A stretch of DNA of 64,000 bases, taken from NCBI GenBank assembly GCA_017303835.1, contig JAFLBI010000001.1, forward strand, positions 248,001 through 312,000. The letters are read 5' to 3'. The DNA is from Chitinophagales bacterium. GTDB taxonomy: Bacteria; Bacteroidota; Bacteroidia; Chitinophagales; Chitinophagaceae. Below are positions 6,525 to 15,727 of the stretch, in pieces. Numbering within the stretch: the stretch's first letter is position 1; every line of letters begins with the position of its first letter. Both the position numbers and the translations under genes were made by a program. The notes below the pieces were generated by a model. The model had not been told where the DNA came from and made no database searches. It saw only the letters and a program-made list of their open reading frames with translations.

Positions 6525-7934
6525 ATGAAAAAGATTCAGATTATTACAAGCGTAAAGAAAATGCTGGCCGATGTGTACACACCGGTAGGTATTTACCTGC
6601 GCCTGCGCGATAAATACCGTGATACCATCCTCTTGGAAAGTACAGATCACCATGCAGCGGAAAACAGCTATTCCTTTATTTGTATCAATGCAATTGCCGG
6701 CATTGAGTTGAGCAGCGCGCAAAAAATAGAGTATAAACTGCCTGCACAAAAACCGGAATCTATCCAACTGAAGCAGCCGCAAGACCTAACTGCTGCTTTA
6801 ACGGAGTTTATGAGTCGCTTTGAAGCCATGCCGCCCACTGAAAAAGTGGCTGCCACAGCACAAGGTCTGTTTGGCTATACTGGTTTTGATACGATTGCCG
6901 GTTTTGATACGATCTCATTAAGAGAAAAGTCAGGTGTGCAGATTCCGCAATTGCGTTACCGTTTGTATCAATATGTGATTGCCATCAACCATTTCAAGGA
7001 TGAGCTTTATTTGATGGAAAACCAAATCAAAGGATTGGAAGGTGATGTGGCTGCTGTGGAGTCATTGATTCGTAGTAAGGATGTGCCTGTGTATCCTTTT
7101 CAAACAAAAGATGGTGAAAGCAGTAATCTCACCGATGCGGAATACATCGCTATGGTGGAAGCCGGCATTCGTCATTGCCATAGAGGTGATGTATTTCAGA
7201 TTGTGTTGAGCCGACGTTTTCAGCAGGGATTCATCGGTGACGAGTTTAATGTGTATCGAGCTTTGCGCAGCGTGAATCCTTCGCCATACCTCTTCTTCTT
7301 TGATTATGGTGATTATAAGTTGATGGGTTCATCGCCTGAATCGCAACTCATCATTCGTGATGGTAAAGCAACAGTGCATCCGATTGCAGGTACTTTCAAA
7401 AGAACAGGGGATGATGCGGTTGATCAGCAAGCAGCTGCACGCTTGTTAGAAGATGCTAAGGAAAATGCAGAGCATGTGATGTTGGTGGATTTAGCAAGAA
7501 ATGATCTAAGCCATTTTTGTCAGGATGTAACCGTAACCCATTATAAGGAAGTACAATACTATAGCCATGTGATTCATTTGGTGAGCGAAGTGACTGGCGT
7601 GCTCAAACCTGATGCAAATGCATTTCAAGTGTTGGCAACAACATTTCCGGCAGGCACATTGAGTGGCGCGCCAAAGTTTCGAGCCATGCAATTGATTGAT
7701 GAGCTGGAGCCAACCAAGAGAAGTTATTACGGTGGTGCATTGGGCTTTATGGGTTTTGATGGTACTTGCAACCATGCCATTTTGATTCGCACCTTCTTAA
7801 GTAAGGATAATACTTTGTTCTATCAAGCTGGTGCTGGTGTAGTGGCTGCTAGTAAGCCCCAGTCTGAATTACAAGAAGTGAACAACAAACTCAATGCCCT
7901 GAAAACAGCCATTCAGCTGGCAACAACTATTTAA
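6525..7934 (+). CDS. trpE: Anthranilate synthase component I
   Basis: A 469-residue chorismate-binding subunit. With TrpG-derived ammonia it converts chorismate to anthranilate, the committed step to tryptophan. The N-terminal domain contains LLES at 36-39, the element that binds feedback-inhibitory tryptophan in TrpE proteins. The catalytic domain shows FQIVLSRRF, GSSPESQLI, HPIAGTFKR, ENAEHVMLVDLARND, TLSGAPKFRAMQLIDELEP and YYGGALGFMGFDG in the family order. A weak AAGG lies 6 bases before the ATG. It is the first structural gene after the attenuator, and only one base separates its stop from the trpG start. The LLES motif and TrpG linkage favour trpE over pabB. Confidence 0.96.
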   Translation: MKKIQIITSVKKMLADVYTPVGIYLRLRDKYRDTILLESTDHHAAENSYSFICINAIAGIELSSAQKIEYKLPAQKPESIQLKQPQDLTAALTEFMSRFEAMPPTEKVAATAQGLFGYTGFDTIAGFDTISLREKSGVQIPQLRYRLYQYVIAINHFKDELYLMENQIKGLEGDVAAVESLIRSKDVPVYPFQTKDGESSNLTDAEYIAMVEAGIRHCHRGDVFQIVLSRRFQQGFIGDEFNVYRALRSVNPSPYLFFFDYGDYKLMGSSPESQLIIRDGKATVHPIAGTFKRTGDDAVDQQAAARLLEDAKENAEHVMLVDLARNDLSHFCQDVTVTHYKEVQYYSHVIHLVSEVTGVLKPDANAFQVLATTFPAGTLSGAPKFRAMQLIDELEPTKRSYYGGALGFMGFDGTCNHAILIRTFLSKDNTLFYQAGAGVVAASKPQSELQEVNNKLNALKTAIQLATTI

Positions 7935-7935
7935 T

Positions 7936-8514
7936 ATGCGTGTACTCGTTTTCGATAATTACGATTCATTTACCTATAACCTGGTACACATGGTGGAGCA
8001 TATTTTGCAATCGCCGGTTGATGTGTACCGAAATGATGCCATTACATTAGAGGAGGTGGCGGCATACGATAAGATTATCTTATCACCCGGTCCCGGCATT
8101 CCGGAAGAGGCGGGTTTGTTATTGCCGCTGATTGAAAGATATGCTGCAACAAAATCCATACTGGGTGTTTGTTTGGGTCATCAGGCAATCGGACAAGCAT
8201 TTGGAGGTAAACTCACCAACCTACGTACGGTATTTCATGGTGTAGCCACATCTGCAAAATTGATTAATCGACAAGCAAAGGATTTGTACGAAGGCTTGGA
8301 TGATATGATTGAGATTGGCAGATACCATAGCTGGGTAGTGGATCAGCAGAATTTTCCTGAGTCACTGGAAATCACTGCCGTGGACGATCAAAACTATATC
8401 ATGGGTTTACGACATAAGCAATATGATGTACAGGGTGTGCAGTTTCACCCGGAAAGTGTATTAACACCACAAGGTGCTACGATTATTCAGAACTGGTTAA
8501 AGCAAGTAAGATGA
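7936..8514 (+). CDS. trpG: Anthranilate synthase component II (glutamine amidotransferase)
   Basis: A 192-residue class I amidotransferase that releases ammonia from glutamine for TrpE. Visible features are FDNYDSFTYNLVH at the N terminus, the oxyanion region SPGPGIPEEAG, the nucleophile Cys79 in GVCLGHQAIGQAFGG, and His171/Glu173 in VQFHPES. It starts one base after trpE and its TGA overlaps the trpD ATG (ATGA at 8511), indicating translational coupling. In some bacteria this subunit also serves PabB; no pabB is seen here. Confidence 0.95.
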   Translation: MRVLVFDNYDSFTYNLVHMVEHILQSPVDVYRNDAITLEEVAAYDKIILSPGPGIPEEAGLLLPLIERYAATKSILGVCLGHQAIGQAFGGKLTNLRTVFHGVATSAKLINRQAKDLYEGLDDMIEIGRYHSWVVDQQNFPESLEITAVDDQNYIMGLRHKQYDVQGVQFHPESVLTPQGATIIQNWLKQVR

Positions 8515-9503
8515 AAGCGATTTTACAATATTTATTTGAACACAAAACCCTGAGCAGAAATCAGGCTTATGAAGCATTGCTGGGTATTGGTAAGGGATTG
8601 TATAATGAACATGCAATCACTGCCTTCATGACGGTTTATCTCATGCGCAGTATCACGATTGAAGAATTGCAAGGCTTTCAGGATGCATTGTTAGAGCTGG
8701 CAATACCTGTGGATCTGCGTGGTGCGCAAACCATCGATATTGTTGGTACGGGTGGTGACGGGAAAGACACCTTCAATATTTCTACACTCGCTTGTTTTAT
8801 TGTAGCAGGTGCGGGACAAAAAGTAGCCAAGCATGGTAACTATGGTGCTTCCAGTGTAAGTGGTGCGTCAAACGTGATGGAGCAGTTGGGCTATACTTTT
8901 AAGAATAATGTGGATGCATTGAATCGTGAATTGGATGCAGCCAATATTTGTTTCCTGCATGCGCCTTTGTTTCATCCTGCTTTGAAAGTTGTAGGCCCTA
9001 TTCGTAAGAATCTGGGCATGCGTACATTCTTCAATATGCTCGGACCCATGGTGAATCCCGCCGCACCAGCTACACAGTTGGTGGGTGTGTTTAGCCTGGA
9101 AATGGCCAGAGTGTATAACTATTTGCTGCAGCAAACAGGTAAGGCTTTCACGATAATCCATAGTCTGGATGGATATGATGAAATTTCGCTCACCACAGAT
9201 ACCAAAGTGATTACCAATAATGGCGAACGCATCATGACACCTGAGCAATTGGGCAAACGCATGGTGATGCCGGAAGACCTGCACGGTGGTAAAACAGTGG
9301 AAGAAGCTGCTACAATTTTCAAAAAGATTATTAGTGGGCAGGGTAGCTTTGCGCAAAATGCGGTGGTTTTAGCCAATGCAGCCATGGCATTGTTTAGCAC
9401 TGGTGTGTATGCCGACTATGATACGGCTTATGCAGCTGCCGTAGAAAGTTTGGATAGTGGTAAAGCAAAAAAAGTATTGGACACATTAATTGGCTTACAG
9501 TAA
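8511..9503 (+). CDS. trpD: Anthranilate phosphoribosyltransferase
   Basis: A 330-residue enzyme that transfers the phosphoribosyl group of PRPP to anthranilate. Motifs: DIVGTGGDGKDTFNIST (PRPP-binding glycine loop), KHGNYGASSVSGASNVMEQLG (anthranilate and pyrophosphate site) and GMRTFFNMLGPMVNP. The N-terminal alpha-helical bundle and length fit the standalone TrpD type. The start overlaps the trpG stop by four bases, and the end is 1 base before trpC. Confidence 0.96.
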   Translation: MKAILQYLFEHKTLSRNQAYEALLGIGKGLYNEHAITAFMTVYLMRSITIEELQGFQDALLELAIPVDLRGAQTIDIVGTGGDGKDTFNISTLACFIVAGAGQKVAKHGNYGASSVSGASNVMEQLGYTFKNNVDALNRELDAANICFLHAPLFHPALKVVGPIRKNLGMRTFFNMLGPMVNPAAPATQLVGVFSLEMARVYNYLLQQTGKAFTIIHSLDGYDEISLTTDTKVITNNGERIMTPEQLGKRMVMPEDLHGGKTVEEAATIFKKIISGQGSFAQNAVVLANAAMALFSTGVYADYDTAYAAAVESLDSGKAKKVLDTLIGLQ

Positions 9504-9504
9504 G

Positions 9505-10290
9505 ATGAATATTCTTGAGAAGATAGTTGCACGCAAGAAAGAAGAAGTAGCTGTGAGAAAGCAGGTGACAAGTGCTGCGCAGTTGAAAGCCATGCCTGCT
9601 TTTCAACGTAGCTGTATTTCCCTGAAAGAGCGTTTGATGTCCGGTAAAACAAGCGGTATTATCGCAGAATATAAAAGACAGTCGCCCTCCAAAGGTGTAA
9701 TCAACGCATCTGCGGATGTGGTAGAAGTAACGAGTGCTTATGCACAAGCTGCTGCAGGTATTTCTGTACTGACAGATGCGGATTTCTTTGGTGGCTCTGC
9801 TGTTGATCTGATGCGTGCACGTGTGCAGGAAGTGCCCATTCTACGCAAGGATTTCATGATTGATACTTATCAGCTTGATGAGGCCAAAGCCATGGGTGCA
9901 GATGTGATCTTGTTGATTGCAGCTTGTCTTTCAATTGATGAAGTGGCTACAATGGCTGCTTATGCAAAAGCTATTGGGTTAGAAGTGTTGTTGGAAATAC
10001 ATGATGCTACTGAGCTGAAACATATCTGCGCTGATGTGGATATGGTTGGGGTGAATAACCGTAACCTGAAAACATTTGAAGTGTCTTTGGAAACATCTTT
10101 AAACCTGATACAGGAATTACCGAAGGATAAACCTGCTGTTGCTGAAAGTGGTATCAGTAGTGTGGAGAATATCTTGTTATTGGAAAAAGCCGGGTTCAAA
10201 GGCTTTTTGGTTGGAGAGAATTTTATGAAAACCAGTGAGCCGGGAAAAGCTTTTCTGGAATTTGTGGAAGCATTAAGATTTGCACGATGA
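9505..10290 (+). CDS. trpC: Indole-3-glycerol-phosphate synthase
   Basis: A 261-residue TIM-barrel enzyme that decarboxylates and closes carboxyphenylamino-deoxyribulose phosphate to indoleglycerol phosphate. The start is the ATG at 9505 (MNILEKIVARKKEEV), one base after the trpD stop; the frame extends upstream to a TTG inside trpD, which is unlikely to be used. Diagnostic motifs: IIAEYKRQSPSKG with the catalytic Lys at 57, ISVLTDADFFGGS, LRKDFMIDTYQ, VGVNNRNLKTFEV and AESGIS. TrpC and TrpF are separate genes here, not fused as in E. coli. Confidence 0.96.
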   Translation: MNILEKIVARKKEEVAVRKQVTSAAQLKAMPAFQRSCISLKERLMSGKTSGIIAEYKRQSPSKGVINASADVVEVTSAYAQAAAGISVLTDADFFGGSAVDLMRARVQEVPILRKDFMIDTYQLDEAKAMGADVILLIAACLSIDEVATMAAYAKAIGLEVLLEIHDATELKHICADVDMVGVNNRNLKTFEVSLETSLNLIQELPKDKPAVAESGISSVENILLLEKAGFKGFLVGENFMKTSEPGKAFLEFVEALRFAR

Positions 10291-10979
10291 GGATAAAAGT
10301 CTGCGGTATGACGGCTGTTGAGCAATTGCACGAGCTGGGAGAACTTGGCGTGCAGTTTGCGGGCATGATTTTTTATCCAAAATCACCACGCTATGTGCAC
10401 AAACATGGTTTGAAAGCTGCAGATGTACGTAAAGAAAAACTCAAAGTGTTTAAAGTAGGCGTATTCGTGAATGCTGGTTATGAAGAAGTGATGCAGACAG
10501 TCTATGAGTACGGATTGGATATGGTACAATTGCATGGAGATGAAACACCTTTTCAGTGCGATAAATTGTCGAGCAATATTCAGGTGATTAAGGCTTTTCG
10601 TTTCGGAGATAATGATGATGTGCAGTGGCGTATTCGTGATTTCTATGATACGGATATGTTTTTGTTTGATACAGGTGTGAAGAGTAGTAGTGTTGATCCT
10701 TCAATCAAGGATATTTATGGTGGTACGGGCAGAAAGTTTAATTGGGAGCGCTTAAAAGGATTGAATATTGGTAAACCTTTTTTCCTGAGTGGTGGGATAG
10801 AACCAACTGATGGTGCCAGTATTCAACGGTTTATGCAAGACCCTGTAGCAAAGGATTTATTTGCAGTAGATATCAATAGCCGGTTTGAAGTAATGCCGGG
10901 CATTAAAAATATGTCGCTCATAGCACAGTTCATTAGCGAGCTGAACGGTGCAGTGAGTGACACAACCAAAGGAGATTAA
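10287..10979 (+). CDS. trpF: Phosphoribosylanthranilate isomerase
   Basis: A 230-residue TIM-barrel enzyme performing the Amadori rearrangement of phosphoribosylanthranilate. It starts with KVCGMTAVEQL (active-site Cys at position 6), continues with FAGMIFYPKSPRYV, MVQLHGDET and the C-terminal phosphate-binding segments FFLSGGIEPTDG and AVDINSRFEVMPGIK (catalytic Asp). It is slightly longer than the roughly 205 residues usual for the family, with an extended loop around DTGVKSSSVDPSIKD. The ATG overlaps the trpC stop by four bases. Confidence 0.95.
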   Translation: MRIKVCGMTAVEQLHELGELGVQFAGMIFYPKSPRYVHKHGLKAADVRKEKLKVFKVGVFVNAGYEEVMQTVYEYGLDMVQLHGDETPFQCDKLSSNIQVIKAFRFGDNDDVQWRIRDFYDTDMFLFDTGVKSSSVDPSIKDIYGGTGRKFNWERLKGLNIGKPFFLSGGIEPTDGASIQRFMQDPVAKDLFAVDINSRFEVMPGIKNMSLIAQFISELNGAVSDTTKGD

Positions 10980-10983
10980 AGTG

Positions 10984-12192
10984 ATGCAGATGACAAACAC
11001 AACATACACCCATCCCGATGTGCATGGCTATTATGGTCAATTTGGTGGTGCGTATATTCCTGAGATGTTACACCGCAATGTGGAAGAGTTGCGCACGCGC
11101 TATTTGGAGATTATGGAAGAGCCTGCTTTTCAACAGGAGTTTCATGATTTGTTGCGCGATTATGTGGGCAGACCAACACCATTGTTTTATGCAGCAAGAC
11201 TGAGTGCGCAATACAAGACCAATATTTGGCTAAAGCGTGAAGATCTTTGTCATACCGGTGCGCATAAGATCAATAATACGATCGGGCAAATTTTATTGGC
11301 GCAACGCTTGGGCAAAAAGCGCATCATTGCAGAAACAGGCGCCGGGCAGCATGGTGTAGCAACAGCTACAGTCTGTGCTTTAAAAGGGTTGGAGTGCATT
11401 GTGTATATGGGAGAGAAAGATATTGAGCGACAAGCACCGAATGTGGCACGTATGCGTATGCTGGGAGCAAAAGTAGTTCCGGCTAGAAGCGGTAGCAAGA
11501 CTTTGAAAGATGCGACGAATGAAGCCATCCGCGATTGGATCAATCATCCGGAGAATACGCATTATATCATTGGCAGTGTGGTTGGTCCGCATCCTTATCC
11601 GGATATGGTGGCACGTTTTCAAAGTGTGATTAGTGCAGAGATGAAGGATCAGTTGAAAGAGAAAACAGGCAATGCTTTGCCTTCACATGTGATTGCTTGT
11701 GTGGGTGGTGGCAGCAATGCAGCTGGTGCTTTCTATCATTTTCTGGATGAGCCTACTGTGCAATTGGTGGCCGTAGAAGCAGCAGGACATGGTGTGAACA
11801 GTGGTATGAGTGCTGCAACCACTGCATTAGGCACGCCGGGTATTTTACATGGTAGTAAGAGTTTGTTGATGCAGACTGCGGACGGACAAGTAGTAGAACC
11901 GCACAGTATTTCCGCAGGTTTGGATTATCCTGGTATTGGTCCCTTGCATGCCAACTTATTTACGAGTGGAAGAGGTGTGTTTTTAAGTGTAACAGACGAG
12001 GATGCGTTGAAAGCCGCTTTGCACCTGAGTAAGACAGAAGGCATTATTCCTGCATTAGAAACTGCACATGCTTTTGCTGCTTTAGATCAAATGAACTTAA
12101 CTGAGCATGATCAGGTAATCATTTGTTTGAGTGGCAGAGGTGATAAGGATCTGGCTACATATATGCGTGAATTGAATTTGGATCAGGCTTAA
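10984..12192 (+). CDS. trpB: Tryptophan synthase beta subunit
   Basis: A 402-residue PLP enzyme that condenses indole with serine. It opens with the TrpB signature HPDVHGYYGQFGGAYIPEML and contains LKREDLCHTGAHKINN with the PLP Lys at 95, AETGAGQHGVATA, GSKTLKDATNEAIRDW, CVGGGSNAAGAFY (phosphate loop) and LSGRGDKD. ATG 10984 is chosen because it stands 9 bases after a good Shine-Dalgarno (AAAGGAG, about 10968-10974), one of the few strong ones in the window; GTG 10981 and ATG 10990 are alternatives. It is the TrpB1 type, paired with trpA 9 bases downstream. Confidence 0.96.
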   Translation: MQMTNTTYTHPDVHGYYGQFGGAYIPEMLHRNVEELRTRYLEIMEEPAFQQEFHDLLRDYVGRPTPLFYAARLSAQYKTNIWLKREDLCHTGAHKINNTIGQILLAQRLGKKRIIAETGAGQHGVATATVCALKGLECIVYMGEKDIERQAPNVARMRMLGAKVVPARSGSKTLKDATNEAIRDWINHPENTHYIIGSVVGPHPYPDMVARFQSVISAEMKDQLKEKTGNALPSHVIACVGGGSNAAGAFYHFLDEPTVQLVAVEAAGHGVNSGMSAATTALGTPGILHGSKSLLMQTADGQVVEPHSISAGLDYPGIGPLHANLFTSGRGVFLSVTDEDALKAALHLSKTEGIIPALETAHAFAALDQMNLTEHDQVIICLSGRGDKDLATYMRELNLDQA

Positions 12193-12201
12193 ACAAGAAA
12201 C

Positions 12202-12975
12202 ATGAGCAGGTTAGCACAACTATTTGAGAGAAAAAATAATCGGGTTCTAAATGTTTACTGTACTGCAGGCTTTCCTCAGTTGAACAGCACTTTGGAAGTG
12301 ATGCAGCTACTAGAACAAAATGGTGCAGATATCATTGAACTGGGGATGCCTTATAGTGATCCACTGGCAGATGGCGAAGTAATTCAGCAAAGCAGTAGTG
12401 TAGCTATTGCCAATGGTATGACCATTCAAGTTTTGTTTGAGCAATTGGCAACGATGCGCCAGTCGGTGAAGATTCCGGTGATCTTAATGGGTTACATGAA
12501 CCCCGTATTGCAATATGGTTTTGAACGTTTTTGTAAGGATGCTGCTGCTGTGGGTGTAGATGGATTGATTTTACCCGACTTGCCCGAGCATGAATTTGAA
12601 ACGCAGTATGGTGCTGTTATTAAGCAATATGGGTTGGACTTTATATTTCTGGTTACGCCTGAAACAAGTGAAGCGCGTGTACGCAAGTTGGATACACTTA
12701 GCAGTGGGTTCTTGTATGCTGTATCTTCTTCTTCTACAACAGGAAGCAATCAGCAGATGAATGATGTAGGTGCTTATTTGAAAAGACTGCAGGGCTATGG
12801 ATTGCGTAACCCGGTGTTGGTAGGTTTTGGTATCAAGGACAAAGCTAGTTTTGATGCTGCTTGTGCGCAGTCGAATGGCGCCATCATTGGTACAGCATTT
12901 ATTCGGGCTTTGCATGAAGCGTCAGATAATATCCCTTCTGCTGTAGAAAGATTTTTGCAAAAAGTTTTACAGTAA
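12202..12975 (+). CDS. trpA: Tryptophan synthase alpha subunit
   Basis: A 257-residue TIM-barrel lyase that cleaves indoleglycerol phosphate to indole, which is channelled to TrpB. The catalytic acids are Glu46 in IIELGMPYSDP and Asp57 in PLADGEVIQ. Other family motifs are VILMGYMNPV, GLILPDLP, FLVTPETS, YAVSSSSTTG and VGFGIKDKAS. Here the usual YLLSRAGVTG loop is replaced by YAVSSSSTTG, as in other Bacteroidota. This is the last trp gene; hisH follows after 18 bases with no terminator. Confidence 0.95.
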   Translation: MSRLAQLFERKNNRVLNVYCTAGFPQLNSTLEVMQLLEQNGADIIELGMPYSDPLADGEVIQQSSSVAIANGMTIQVLFEQLATMRQSVKIPVILMGYMNPVLQYGFERFCKDAAAVGVDGLILPDLPEHEFETQYGAVIKQYGLDFIFLVTPETSEARVRKLDTLSSGFLYAVSSSSTTGSNQQMNDVGAYLKRLQGYGLRNPVLVGFGIKDKASFDAACAQSNGAIIGTAFIRALHEASDNIPSAVERFLQKVLQ

Positions 12976-12993
12976 GTAATTAAACTGATTGTG

Positions 12994-13584
12994 ATGAAAG
13001 TGGTGATTATACAATACAACGCAGGAAATATTCGGTCGGTGCTGTATGCATTATCGCGCATTGGCGTTGAAGCAACAGTAACAGATGATGCAACTACAAT
13101 TCGTGCAGCAGATAAAGTGATTTTTCCGGGGGTGGGTGAAGCTAGTTCTGCCATGCAATATTTGAAGGCTAGAGGTATGGATGCATTGATTCGTTCTTTG
13201 CAGCAGCCGGTGCTGGGTATATGTCTGGGCATGCAATTAATGTGTGCGCACAGTGAAGAAAATGATACAGCATGTCTGGGTATTTTTGAAGAAACCGTGC
13301 GCAAGTTTCAGCCGGGTGATACAGGTTTGAAAGTGCCGCAGATTGGCTGGAATGGAGTTCGCGCATTGCGTTCGCCATTATTCAATGGAATAGCGGAAGG
13401 TGCGTATTACTATTTTGTTCATGGCTATTATGCGGCATTGGGTGAGCATACTATTGCTACAGCCGATTATGTGCAAGCATATAGTGCAGCATTGCACAAG
13501 GATAATTTTTATGGTGTGCAATTTCATCCAGAGAAGAGTGCAGAAGTAGGCGAGCGTTTGTTGAAAAATTTTATTGAGTTATAA
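12994..13584 (+). CDS. hisH: Imidazole glycerol phosphate synthase, glutaminase subunit
   Basis: A 196-residue class I glutamine amidotransferase that supplies ammonia to HisF. Motifs: QYNAGNIRSVLYAL, FPGVGEASSAM (oxyanion strand, PGVG), Cys77 in GICLGMQLM, QIGWNGV and the catalytic His/Glu in VQFHPEKS. The ATG at 12994 is preferred over the GTG at 12991. It lies 18 bases downstream of trpA in the same transcription unit, so histidine genes follow directly from tryptophan genes. Note that HisH here has no fused HisF. Confidence 0.96.
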   Translation: MKVVIIQYNAGNIRSVLYALSRIGVEATVTDDATTIRAADKVIFPGVGEASSAMQYLKARGMDALIRSLQQPVLGICLGMQLMCAHSEENDTACLGIFEETVRKFQPGDTGLKVPQIGWNGVRALRSPLFNGIAEGAYYYFVHGYYAALGEHTIATADYVQAYSAALHKDNFYGVQFHPEKSAEVGERLLKNFIEL

Positions 13585-13593
13585 AAGAAATAC

Positions 13594-14346
13594 ATGGCAA
13601 GCAGTCAGGATAATATGCAGCGACAGTCTTTCACCATCATTCCAGCTATTGATATTATAGAGGGAAAATGTGTGCGTTTGACTGAAGGTGATTATGCGCA
13701 AAAGAAAATCTACAATGAAGACCCTCTGGAAGTGGCATTGCAATTTCAGGATGCGGGCCTGCAGCGCTTACACCTGGTTGATTTGGATGGCGCTAAAGCA
13801 GGTGCTGTGCAGAACTGGAAAGTATTGGAGAAGCTTGCGGGTAAAACCAATTTGGTGATTGATTTCGGCGGCGGTATCAAGCAAGAGCAAGATGTACGCA
13901 TTGTATTTGATTCTGGTGCTGCATTGGCAACAATCGGTAGTTTGGCAGTGAAGTCGCCTGAAACCTTCGCCGCTTGGCTACAGCAATTTGGTGCTGATAA
14001 GTTCTTACTTGGTGCCGATGTAAAGCAAGAGAAGATTGCTGTATCGGGCTGGTTGGAAACCACCGATATATGGATTTATGATTTTATTCAGGACTATCTA
14101 CAGAAAGGCGTACAACAAATCTTCTGTACAGATGTGAGTAAGGATGGGAAATTAGAGGGTCCGGCTACTGATTTGTATCGTTCTTTAAAAGAGAAGTTTC
14201 CTGAACTGCACTTGATTGCCAGTGGCGGCGTAGCTGTACTGGATGATGTATTTGTTTTGCAAGAAGCAGGTTGTGCTGGGGTGATTATTGGCAAGGCGAT
14301 TTATGAGCAACGTATTTTATTAAAAGACTTACAACAATTCAATTGA
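13594..14346 (+). CDS. hisA: Phosphoribosylformimino-AICAR ribotide isomerase (ProFAR isomerase)
   Basis: A 250-residue TIM barrel catalysing the fourth step of histidine synthesis. [15 protein letters not shown] contains the general-base Asp (residue 20); [26 protein letters not shown] with the second catalytic Asp, and [10 protein letters not shown] are the phosphate-binding half-barrel motifs. The N terminus is about 12 residues longer than usual; an ATG at 13615 ([13 protein letters not shown]) would give the normal length. It is 9 bases from hisH and abuts hisF. Confidence 0.95.
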   Translation: MASSQDNMQRQSFTIIPAIDIIEGKCVRLTEGDYAQKKIYNEDPLEVALQFQDAGLQRLHLVDLDGAKAGAVQNWKVLEKLAGKTNLVIDFGGGIKQEQDVRIVFDSGAALATIGSLAVKSPETFAAWLQQFGADKFLLGADVKQEKIAVSGWLETTDIWIYDFIQDYLQKGVQQIFCTDVSKDGKLEGPATDLYRSLKEKFPELHLIASGGVAVLDDVFVLQEAGCAGVIIGKAIYEQRILLKDLQQFN

Positions 14347-15119
14347 TGCAAGCAGTATCTGGTTTGACGAAGAGAATTATTCCGTGCTTGGATATCAAAG
14401 ATGGCAGAACTGTAAAGGGTACCAATTTCGTGAATCTACGCGATGCCGGTGATCCTGTAGAGCTGGGTGCATTGTACGCCCAACAGGGTGCAGATGAATT
14501 GGTCTTTTTAGATATTACAGCCACTGTTGAGAAAAGAAAGACATTGAGTGAGCTGGTGAATAAGATTGCCCACCACATCAATATCCCCTTTACAGTCGGG
14601 GGTGGTATCAGCAGTGTGGAAGATGTGCAGGTGCTATTACAAAACGGTGCAGATAAAATTTCCGTGAATACAGCAGCTTTTAAGCGACCCAACTTGATTC
14701 ATGAATTGGCTAGTGCGTTTGGCAGCCAGTGTGTGGTTTTGGCGATTGATACTAGACTCGAAGACGATGGACAATGGTATGTATACCTGAATGGCGGCAG
14801 AACCAAGACCGATACGCTTTGTGTTGATTGGGCCAAGCAGGCTGTGGACTTGGGTGCAGGGGAAATATTACTCACTTCCATGAATCATGATGGTACCAAA
14901 CAGGGTTTTGCATTAGAAATCACCCGAACTTTGAGTGAGTTGTTGCCAGTGCCGGTAATTGCCAGCGGGGGTGGTGGTGCCATGGAACATTTTACCGATG
15001 TATTCACCACAGGAAAAGCAGATGCGGCATTGGCAGCCAGTATTTTTCATTTCAAGGAAATCGGTATTCCGGAATTGAAACAGTATTTGAGACAGGAAGG
15101 TATTTCTGTACGATTATAA
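14346..15119 (+). CDS. hisF: Imidazole glycerol phosphate synthase, cyclase subunit
   Basis: A 257-residue TIM barrel that joins HisH-derived ammonia to PRFAR, giving imidazole glycerol phosphate and AICAR. Catalytic Asp16 lies in [15 protein letters not shown] and the second Asp in [13 protein letters not shown]. Other marks are [18 protein letters not shown] and [15 protein letters not shown] 14346 overlaps the last base of the hisA TGA; the frame also opens with a TTG at 14343. AICAR produced here feeds purine synthesis. Confidence 0.96.
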   Translation: MQAVSGLTKRIIPCLDIKDGRTVKGTNFVNLRDAGDPVELGALYAQQGADELVFLDITATVEKRKTLSELVNKIAHHINIPFTVGGGISSVEDVQVLLQNGADKISVNTAAFKRPNLIHELASAFGSQCVVLAIDTRLEDDGQWYVYLNGGRTKTDTLCVDWAKQAVDLGAGEILLTSMNHDGTKQGFALEITRTLSELLPVPVIASGGGGAMEHFTDVFTTGKADAALAASIFHFKEIGIPELKQYLRQEGISVRL

Positions 15120-15122
15120 ACA

Positions 15123-15725
15123 ATGATTATGCATGTTGATTTCTCGAAGTATGCAGACGGACTGGTACCAGCTATTGTGCAGGATATTCAGACACAGAAA
15201 GTTTTGATGCTGGGCTTTATGAATCAGGAAGCGCTTGATGTAACGCAACGCACTGGTAAAGTCACTTTTTATAGCAGAAGTAAGCAACGTTTATGGACAA
15301 AAGGTGAAGAGAGTGGCAATTTTCTGCAATTGAAATCAATGGCAGTGGATTGCGATAAAGATACCCTGTTGATAAAAGCACATCCCCTTGGTCCGGTTTG
15401 TCATACTGGAGCGGACACTTGTTGGAATGAAAGAAATCATTCAGAAGATTTTCTGTTTTACCTCCAGGATATTATTAACCTGCGTAGAAAAGCATCACCT
15501 GATGAATCTTATGTGGCCAGGCTTTCTGCCAAGGGTATCAATAAAGTGGCACAAAAAGTTGGGGAAGAAGCAGTTGAATTGGTGATAGAAGCCAAAGACG
15601 ATAATACAGAGCTTTTCTTAGGCGAGGCCGCCGATTTATTGTTCCATTATTTGCTTTTGCTTAACGCGAAAGGGCATACTTTGCAGGAAGTAATCGAAGT
15701 ACTAAGAAATCGTCATTCAAAATAA
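15123..15725 (+). CDS. hisI: Bifunctional phosphoribosyl-AMP cyclohydrolase / phosphoribosyl-ATP pyrophosphatase
   Basis: A 200-residue fusion (HisIE). The N-terminal cyclohydrolase has MNQEALDVTQRTGKVTFYSRSKQRLW, DCDKDTLL and PVCHTGADTCW (metal-binding Asp/Cys residues). The C-terminal pyrophosphohydrolase, from about residue 115, shows SYVARLSAKGINKVAQKVGEEAVELVIEAK, a MazG-like all-helical domain. The order I then E is the common fusion. ATG 15123 is 3 bases after hisF; ATG 15129 is an alternative. Only two bases separate its stop from the next gene. Confidence 0.95.
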   Translation: MIMHVDFSKYADGLVPAIVQDIQTQKVLMLGFMNQEALDVTQRTGKVTFYSRSKQRLWTKGEESGNFLQLKSMAVDCDKDTLLIKAHPLGPVCHTGADTCWNERNHSEDFLFYLQDIINLRRKASPDESYVARLSAKGINKVAQKVGEEAVELVIEAKDDNTELFLGEAADLLFHYLLLLNAKGHTLQEVIEVLRNRHSK

Positions 15726-15727
15726 CC

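Noticed and set aside
8868-9356. 162-codon ORF on the minus strand inside trpD
   Set aside because: It is antisense to conserved TrpD sequence and has no recognisable features.
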